Both the position numbers and the translations under genes were made by a program. The notes beneath the pieces are model-generated. The model was not told the DNA's origin. It saw only the letters and a program-made list of their open reading frames with translations, and did not search any database. From JANNNF01 sp040385825 (GTDB taxonomy: Bacteria; Pseudomonadota; Alphaproteobacteria; Rhodobacterales; Rhodobacteraceae): a stretch of 64,000 nucleotides of DNA. Below, piece after piece: positions 59,315-64,000 of the stretch. Within the stretch, counting starts at the first letter, position 1; every line of letters begins with the position of its first letter. The DNA lies in the NCBI GenBank assembly GCA_040385825.1, contig JAZKGQ010000006.1, positions 1 through 64,000 of the forward strand. The letters are read 5' to 3'.

Positions 59315-60355
59315 TCAGGCGACGCCGTACAGGCGGCGCGCCTCGGCAAAGGACAACAGCCGCTTGCGGTGTTCGTCCCACAGGTGCAGGCGCACCGAGT
59401 GCAGGCTTTCGCGGATGGTCAGGCGCTGTGCCTGCGCCAGATCGGTGTGGTCGCGCAACACCTCGGTCAGGCGGTAGAACGGGATGCGGCTGTACAGATG
59501 ATGCACATGGTGGATGCCGATGTTGGCGGTCAGCCAGGCCAGAGGGCGCGGCAGAACGTAATGCGATGACCCGATCAGCGCCGCCTCGTGCAACTGCCAG
59601 TCTTCGCCCTTGGACCAGTGGGTTTCCTCGAACTGGTGCTGCACATAGAACAGCCAGACCCCGATCGTCGCCGCAATGACAGACGTGGGCAGATAGATCA
59701 GCAGCACCGGCATCAGCCCGCCCAGCCAGATGATCAGCCCCAGAATAATGCCGATCATCGCATTGGTGCCCATGGCAGAGGTCCAATAGCGCCAACCCTG
59801 GTTCATCAGGCCCAGGGGCAGGCGGTTTTGCAGGATGAACAGATAGCTGGGGCCAAGCACGAACAGCACGACCGGGTGGCGGTACAGCCGGTACAGGAAC
59901 CGCCCGAACGGGCTGCGGGCGCGGTATTCTTCCACCGTCAGGGTCAGCACATCGCCGATGCCGCGCTGATCAAGGTCGCCGTGATGCGCGTGGTGGATCG
60001 AATGGGTGCGCCGCCAAACGTCATAGGGGGTCAGGGTCAGCACGCCAAGCGCGCGGCCCACCCAGTCCTGCACCTTGCGGTTGGTGAAATAGGACGCATG
60101 GCCGCAATCGTGCTGGATCACGAAAATCCGCACCAGAAACGCGCCGTTCAGCACCGCAATGCCGAAAGCCAGCCAATAGCTGACTGACAGCGAGGCCCAG
60201 GCCATCGCCCACAGAAACACGAATGGCACCAGTGTCACCACCAGTTCCATGATGCTGCGCCGGGTCGACGGCTCGCGGTATTTCGCAAGCACCTGCACCC
60301 ATTCGCGCGCAGACCGGCCTTGCCCCTGATCGGGGATGATTTTGTCGAATTTCAT
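59315..60355 (-). CDS. Membrane fatty acid desaturase
   Basis: A 346-residue di-iron desaturase with four to six membrane helices. The three histidine boxes are present: HDCGHASY, HSIHHAHHGD and NIGIHHVHHLYSR. The HDCGH first box and IGIHHVHH third box are typical of acyl-lipid delta-12-type or DesA/AlkB-like desaturases in bacteria. Substrate and position are unknown. It would introduce double bases (double bonds) into membrane acyl chains, an oxygen-dependent reaction. A large dyad lies upstream (60421-60455). Confidence 0.9.
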   Translation of the reverse strand: MKFDKIIPDQGQGRSAREWVQVLAKYREPSTRRSIMELVVTLVPFVFLWAMAWASLSVSYWLAFGIAVLNGAFLVRIFVIQHDCGHASYFTNRKVQDWVGRALGVLTLTPYDVWRRTHSIHHAHHGDLDQRGIGDVLTLTVEEYRARSPFGRFLYRLYRHPVVLFVLGPSYLFILQNRLPLGLMNQGWRYWTSAMGTNAMIGIILGLIIWLGGLMPVLLIYLPTSVIAATIGVWLFYVQHQFEETHWSKGEDWQLHEAALIGSSHYVLPRPLAWLTANIGIHHVHHLYSRIPFYRLTEVLRDHTDLAQAQRLTIRESLHSVRLHLWDEHRKRLLSFAEARRLYGVA

Positions 60356-60420
60356 GTAAGTGCCCTTACGCCTGTGCCTGTTCTTGTTGCGTCCGGCTTG
60401 TCGTGCCGTGCGTTATCTGC

Positions 60421-60455
60421 TGGCATTGTACCCCGCTTGCGCTGGCACAATGCCA
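60421..60455 (-). promoter_or_regulatory. Operator-like inverted repeat upstream of the desaturase gene
   Basis: TGGCATTGT (60421-60429) and ACAATGCCA (60447-60455), perfect 9-bp arms with a 17-base spacer. The right arm is itself a palindrome (TGGCA-CAA-TGCCA, 60443-60455). On the minus strand the left arm contains a TACAAT -10 (60425-60430), so a bound protein would cover the promoter 66 bp before the ATG. Confidence 0.55.
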
Positions 60456-60479
60456 CGGCGCGCGCCGTCTGGGAACCGC

Positions 60480-61643
60480 TCAATTTGCGCGCGCCGATTT
60501 GCGTTGTTTTTCGGTTGCAGATTTCAACTGCCCGCAGGCCGCCATGATGTCTTCGCCGCGCGGGGTGCGGATCGGGCTGGCGTAGCCCGCGTTGTAGATG
60601 ATGTCGGCAAAGGCGTGGATGCGGTTGCCCGACGACCGTTTGTAGGGCGCGCCCGGCCATTCGTTGAACGGGATCAGGTTCACCTTGGCCGGAATGCCGC
60701 GCAGCAATTCGACCAGCCGATGCGCGTCCTCCTTGGTGTCGTTCACCCCGTCCAGCATCACATATTCAAAGGTGATGCGTTCCGAATTGGACAGGCCGGG
60801 GTAGTCGCGCAGCGCATCCAGCAGGGTGGCGATGTTCCAGCGTCTGTTGATCGGCACCAACTGGTCGCGCACGGCATCGGTGGTGGCGTGGAAACTGACC
60901 GCCAGCAGACAGCCGATTTCGGTGGCGGTCCGGGCGATTTCCGGCACCACGCCGCTGGTAGACAGGGTGATGCGGCGGCGGCCAAGGGCGATGCCTTCGC
61001 CGTCCATCACCACCTTCATCGCGTCGCGCACATTGTCGAAATTGTACAACGGCTCGCCCATGCCCATCAGCACGATGTTCGACACCAGCCGGGTTTCCAC
61101 CTTGGGCGCGCCCTGCACCGGCCATTCGTCCAGATCGTCACGGGCCAGCATCACCTGCCCCACAATCTCTGCCGCCGTCAGGTTGCGCACCAGTTTCTGG
61201 GTGCCGGTATGGCAGAACGAACAGGTCAGCGTGCAGCCGACCTGAGACGAGATGCACAGCGTGCCGCGATCCGTCTCGGGGATATAGACCACCTCGACCT
61301 CATGCCCGCCCGCGATGCGCACCAGATATTTGCGGGTGCCATCGCTGGAAACCTGACGTGTGACGACCTCGGGAATCTCGATCACGAAATGTTCGGCCAG
61401 CAGGGCGCGGTAATCCTTGGACAGATTGCTCATCGCGGCGAAGTCCCGCACGCCCCAATGGTAGACCCATTGCCAGACCTGCCCGACCCGCATCTTCGCC
61501 TGCCGTTCCGGCGTGCCTGCGGTGATCAGCGCCTCGCGCAGCGCGTCGCGCGTCAGGCCGACAAGGTTGATCTTCCCCCCCTCGGGCAGCTTGCGCGGCA
61601 GGGTCAGAACATCCTGGGTGATGGGGGCGGAAGGCATGGTCAT
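60480..61643 (-). CDS. rlmN: Dual-specificity 23S rRNA A2503/tRNA A37 C2-methyltransferase RlmN
   Basis: A 387-residue radical SAM enzyme. The cluster cysteines are in QVGCTLTCSFCHTGTQK; the SAM motif is IVLMGMGEPLYNFDNV. The C-terminal methyl-carrying cysteine is in PRGEDIMAACGQL. LPEGGKINLVGLTRDAL and RVGQVWQWVYHWGVRDF mark its N-terminal accessory domain. The start at 61643 was chosen because AGGA lies about nine bases upstream; ATG at 61673 lacks a site. Related to decoding accuracy. Confidence 0.95.
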   Translation of the reverse strand: MTMPSAPITQDVLTLPRKLPEGGKINLVGLTRDALREALITAGTPERQAKMRVGQVWQWVYHWGVRDFAAMSNLSKDYRALLAEHFVIEIPEVVTRQVSSDGTRKYLVRIAGGHEVEVVYIPETDRGTLCISSQVGCTLTCSFCHTGTQKLVRNLTAAEIVGQVMLARDDLDEWPVQGAPKVETRLVSNIVLMGMGEPLYNFDNVRDAMKVVMDGEGIALGRRRITLSTSGVVPEIARTATEIGCLLAVSFHATTDAVRDQLVPINRRWNIATLLDALRDYPGLSNSERITFEYVMLDGVNDTKEDAHRLVELLRGIPAKVNLIPFNEWPGAPYKRSSGNRIHAFADIIYNAGYASPIRTPRGEDIMAACGQLKSATEKQRKSARAN

Positions 61644-61711
61644 GGCGGGCGGTCCTGAATGGCTTTGCGTCATATAGATGGTTTGGCGCGAAAACGGAAT
61701 GCGACCAAATG

Positions 61712-61738
61712 AAAACGCCCCGACCAGTGGCCGGGGCG
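61712..61738 (-). terminator. Rho-independent terminator of the IalB-like gene
   Basis: CGCCCCG (61716-61722), nine bases, CGGGGCG (61732-61738). On the minus strand the stem is followed by TTTTC, 22 bp after the gene's stop. Confidence 0.75.
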
Positions 61739-61760
61739 CAGGAAACATCGTCAGGCAGCC

Positions 61761-62288
61761 TTACTGGCAGCGTTTGCCCGCATCTTCCATCGCGGCGGTA
61801 AAGCCGCGCAGGCTGAACGTGTCTTTCGTCTGCGTGCCCTTGCCGGACCGAGCCGAAAGAACTGCGGTGGTGCCCTTTTTCAGCGCGGTCAGCAGGGCAG
61901 CGTCATCTGCGGTGCTTGCGGGCCAGGCCCATTCTGCATCGGTCAGCATCTGAAAGTTGGTGCCGTCGATGTCCAGATCAACCGTCGATCCGGGCGCAAA
62001 GGGATAGCCGCCCGAGAACGAAATCTCGCCGGGTTTGCCGGGGCGGAATGTCACGAACAACAAGATGTCGCCGCGCCGCACCGAAACCGGGGCACCATCA
62101 CGGGTGTTCACGGTTTCCTTGGGCTTGGACACGCCCCAGCATTCGGTCGCCGTCCCGGTCGCCGGTTCGGTGAACACGTTCCAATCCGTCATCGTGGCGA
62201 CGCGGTTGGTGGATTCCTGCGCCACAGCACCGCTGGCGGCAAGGGCGAAACAGGCGGCGCCAAGGGCGCGACCAAAGTGGGATGTCAT
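61761..62288 (-). CDS. Invasion-associated locus B (IalB) family protein
   Basis: A 175-residue exported protein with signal peptide GRALGAACFALAASGAVAQ and IalB features: MTDWNVFTEPATGTATECWG, VSVRRGDILLFVTFRPGKPG, GTNFQMLTDAEWAWPASTAD, LLTALKKGTTAVLSARSGKG and DTFSLRGFTAAMEDAGKRC. Two cysteines may form a disulfide. IalB proteins occur widely in alphaproteobacteria, mostly non-pathogens, with an unclear periplasmic role. The start at 62288 has GGAGG ten bases upstream. Confidence 0.88.
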   Translation of the reverse strand: MTSHFGRALGAACFALAASGAVAQESTNRVATMTDWNVFTEPATGTATECWGVSKPKETVNTRDGAPVSVRRGDILLFVTFRPGKPGEISFSGGYPFAPGSTVDLDIDGTNFQMLTDAEWAWPASTADDAALLTALKKGTTAVLSARSGKGTQTKDTFSLRGFTAAMEDAGKRCQ

Positions 62289-62463
62289 GTCTAGCGCAGC
62301 CTCCAAGCTGTCTTTGCCTCTGCCCGTGCCCGGCTGCCTTGTGGTGCGCAGCCTTTTTGAGGTGGCGTGGGATTGTTTAACCCGATAATCCTCCATACGC
62401 AAAAACACCATTCCGCGAAAGCCCCATGGGCACAAAATCGCGCATCTGTGAGGGAAGATCATC

Positions 62464-63456
62464 ATGGCAGGCCCTGTTCCTATGGCTGAATTGTGGCGCG
62501 GCGGGCTGCTGGAAAGCAGTCATCTGGGCCATGCGGTGATCTGCGATGCCGGTGGCATCGTCGATGCCTGGGGCGACCCTGCGGCGGTGATCTTCCCCCG
62601 CTCGTCGTGCAAGATGATTCAGGCCCTGCCCCTGCTGGAAAGCGGCGCTGCGGCAGCGGCGGGTCTGGGCGACGCGCAGGTGGCCCTGGCCTGCGCCAGC
62701 CATCAGGGTGCTGCAGTGCATACGGAAATGGTCACCCGCTGGCTGGGCGATCTGGGCCTGTCCGAGGCCGCCCTGCGCTGCGGCGCGCATGAACCCTATG
62801 ACAAGGAGGCCCGCGACGGGCTGGTTCTGGCGCATGAGGCCCCCTGCCAGATCCACAACAACTGCTCGGGCAAGCATGCGGGGTTCCTGACGCTGAACCG
62901 GCATCTGGGCGGACATGCCGATTATGTCGAACTCGACCACCCGGTGCAAAAAGCCGTGCTGGCCGCGACCGAGGAGGTGGCGGGCGAGTCCGCCGCAGGC
63001 CATGGCATCGACGGCTGTTCCGCCCCGAATTTCGCCATGTCGATCGGGGGCCTTGCCCGCGCCATGGCGGCCTTTGCCAATGCCCGCGACACCGGATCGG
63101 TGCGCGAACAGGCGATGCAACGCCTGACCCATGCCATGGCGACCCACCCCAATCTGGTGGCCGGTGAAGGCCGCGCCTGCACGGAACTGATGCGCGCCAT
63201 GGGCGGCCGCGTCGCGATCAAGACCGGGGCCGAGGCCGTGTTCGTGGCGATCCTGCCGGAACAGGGGCTTGGCATGGCGCTGAAGATCACCGATGGCGGT
63301 ACCCGCGGGGCCGAGGCCGCGATCACCGCGCTGCTGATCCGGGCCGGCGTGCTGGACGCCAGCCACCCGGCGGCGGTCAAACGGCTGAACGCGGTGCAGA
63401 AAAACTGCCGGGGTCTTGACGCGGCTATTGTCACGACCGCCCCCGGCTTCGCTTGA
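62464..63456 (+). CDS. Asparaginase II family protein
   Basis: A 330-residue protein of the asparaginase-II (PF06089) family, found in rhizobia and related bacteria and predicted to hydrolyse L-asparagine. Signatures: ELWRGGLLESSHLGHAVICD, FPRSSCKMIQALPLLESGAA, ACASHQGAAVHTEMV, IHNNCSGKHAGFL with its conserved Ser/Cys/Lys, and GIDGCSAPNFAMSIGGLARA. It is unrelated in sequence to the EcAII type. Divergent from the IalB-like gene with 175 bp between. Confidence 0.9.
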   Translation: MAGPVPMAELWRGGLLESSHLGHAVICDAGGIVDAWGDPAAVIFPRSSCKMIQALPLLESGAAAAAGLGDAQVALACASHQGAAVHTEMVTRWLGDLGLSEAALRCGAHEPYDKEARDGLVLAHEAPCQIHNNCSGKHAGFLTLNRHLGGHADYVELDHPVQKAVLAATEEVAGESAAGHGIDGCSAPNFAMSIGGLARAMAAFANARDTGSVREQAMQRLTHAMATHPNLVAGEGRACTELMRAMGGRVAIKTGAEAVFVAILPEQGLGMALKITDGGTRGAEAAITALLIRAGVLDASHPAAVKRLNAVQKNCRGLDAAIVTTAPGFA

Positions 63457-63486
63457 TTTAAGCCGGGAAGGGGGTAGTCTTGGACC

Positions 63487-63834
63487 ATGACAGTCCAGCC
63501 CCCGACCCCGTTTCCGCTGTCTGACCGGATGCATGAACAGGTCAGCTTTGACCGGCGCGAGCTGGGCCGGATTCTTGCCCTCTATGGCCGGATGGTTGCT
63601 GCGGGGGAATGGCGGGACTACGGGATTTCCTGCCTTGCCGATCTGGCCGTGTTTTCGGTGTTCCGCCGCACCGCCGAGAACCCGTTGTACCGCATCGAAA
63701 AACGCCCCAAGTTGCGCGCGCGGCAGGGTATTTATGCCGTCGTCGGCATGGATGGTCAGGTGCTGCGGCGCGGGGCCGATCTGGATGCGGTGCTGAAGGT
63801 ACTGGAACGCAAGCTGATCAGGCCGGTGGATTAG
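63487..63834 (+). CDS. DUF2794 family protein
   Basis: A 115-residue alphaproteobacterial protein: EQVSFDRRELGRILALYGRM, VAAGEWRDYGISCLADLAVF, SVFRRTAENPLYRIEKRPKL, then ARQGIYAVVGMDGQVLRRGA. This pattern is that of DUF2794, a small conserved family of unknown function. It follows the asparaginase gene by 30 bp and is probably co-transcribed. Function unknown. Confidence 0.9.
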   Translation: MTVQPPTPFPLSDRMHEQVSFDRRELGRILALYGRMVAAGEWRDYGISCLADLAVFSVFRRTAENPLYRIEKRPKLRARQGIYAVVGMDGQVLRRGADLDAVLKVLERKLIRPVD

Positions 63835-63845
63835 GTGAAAGCGCC

Positions 63846-63894
63846 GGTGGTTTCACCCCCGGACCCCCAGGATATTTAAGCCAATGTGAATGGG
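63846..63894 (+). repeat. GGATATTT-type intergenic element, copy 7
   Basis: Plus strand after the DUF2794 stop: GGTGGTTTCACCCCCGGACC, CCCAGGATATTTAAG, CCAATGTGAATGGG. Very close to copy 6, again between converging genes, ending at the stop of the next minus-strand frame. Confidence 0.7.
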
Positions 63895-64000
63895 TCAGAG
63901 CCGCCTGCGCGCCGTAACTGGCCCCCCGCCTTGTGCGATCACGCGGGCGATGCAGTCGGCGGTGTCTTCATGGGCGACCGACATCGAATGGCCATTGGCG
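63895..64000 (-). CDS. C-terminal part of an unidentified protein
   Basis: Partial: the frame runs in from beyond the right edge and ends at 63895. The 34 visible codons encode ANGHSMSVAHEDTADCIARV and then IAQGGGPVTARRRL. GC3 is high, supporting a real gene. Too little is visible to name a family. Confidence 0.5.
   Translation of the reverse strand, partial: ANGHSMSVAHEDTADCIARVIAQGGGPVTARRRL

Noticed and set aside
1..64000. Insertion sequences, prophage, integrase, CRISPR array or toxin-antitoxin locus
   Set aside because: No transposase, phage or cas-like protein and no regularly spaced direct repeats were found; the palindromic repeats described are not arrays.

Overview
The window is a high-GC alphaproteobacterial chromosome segment, most likely from a Rhodobacteraceae (Rhodobacter/Tabrizicola/Gemmobacter-like) organism. 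This rests on gene content: ChpT with a DUF3553 neighbour, OlsB/OlsA, CtaA, IalB-like and DUF2794 proteins, and Hint-domain proteins. It also rests on strongly GC-rich third codon positions and a TTGCGG-type rRNA promoter. No species can be assigned. About 65 genes are packed tightly, mostly housekeeping. I see no insertion sequence, prophage, integrase or CRISPR array.

Layout. 1-376: promoter and leader (boxB-like hairpin, boxA) of an rRNA operon running left out of the window, insulated by a terminator. 377-8.9 kb: ureohydrolase and amidohydrolase, bactofilin, thioesterase, M32 carboxypeptidase, heme A synthase, a lytic transglycosylase lipoprotein and TrmJ. 9-13.8 kb: a thiamine-phosphate-synthase-like protein, ornithine-lipid genes olsBA, a 57-codon DUF3553 gene divergent from chpT, tRNA-Pro and a DMT exporter. 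13.9-19.7 kb: leucine genes leuB, leuD and leuC, with a membrane protein and a nuclease-like gene between, and a 47-codon gene. 19.9-28.3 kb: rsfS-rlmH, dapA, an exporter, a Hint-like protein, smpB, an RTX protein, a Gly-rich protein, a sulfurtransferase and an aminotransferase. 28.4-34.4 kb: glnK-amtB, a class A PBP and mlaA-mlaC. 34.5-40.4 kb: a type I secretion ABC/HlyD pair followed by ridA, a phosphodiesterase, a FemAB/GNAT-like protein and a pterin dehydratase. 40.5-50.8 kb: a second lytic transglycosylase, rnr, GNAT, dapE, a tandem Hint pair, dapD and a LOG protein. 50.8-64 kb: alpha-glucosidase, two MFS carriers, asd, tiny ORFs, a YcaQ-like protein, a truncated YbaL-type antiporter, a desaturase, rlmN, an IalB-like protein, an asparaginase-II-family protein, DUF2794 and an incomplete gene at the right edge.

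Connections. Four diaminopimelate/lysine genes (asd, dapA, dapD, dapE) lie at separate loci together with a class A PBP, two MltB-type transglycosylases and a bactofilin, so envelope building is over-represented. MlaA/MlaC, ornithine lipid synthesis and a desaturase concern membrane lipids. The type I exporter is a plausible route for the RTX protein and perhaps the choice-of-anchor-L/Hint protein.

The most notable unexplained structure is a family of seven intergenic elements, mostly just after stop codons. Each has a GC-rich stretch or hairpin, a GGATATTT-like core and a CCAATGTGAA-like tail. Two or three further palindromic elements (near 9.9, 32.9 and 40.5 kb) look like separate repeat families. 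All promoters, operators and terminators were read by eye and have not been tested.
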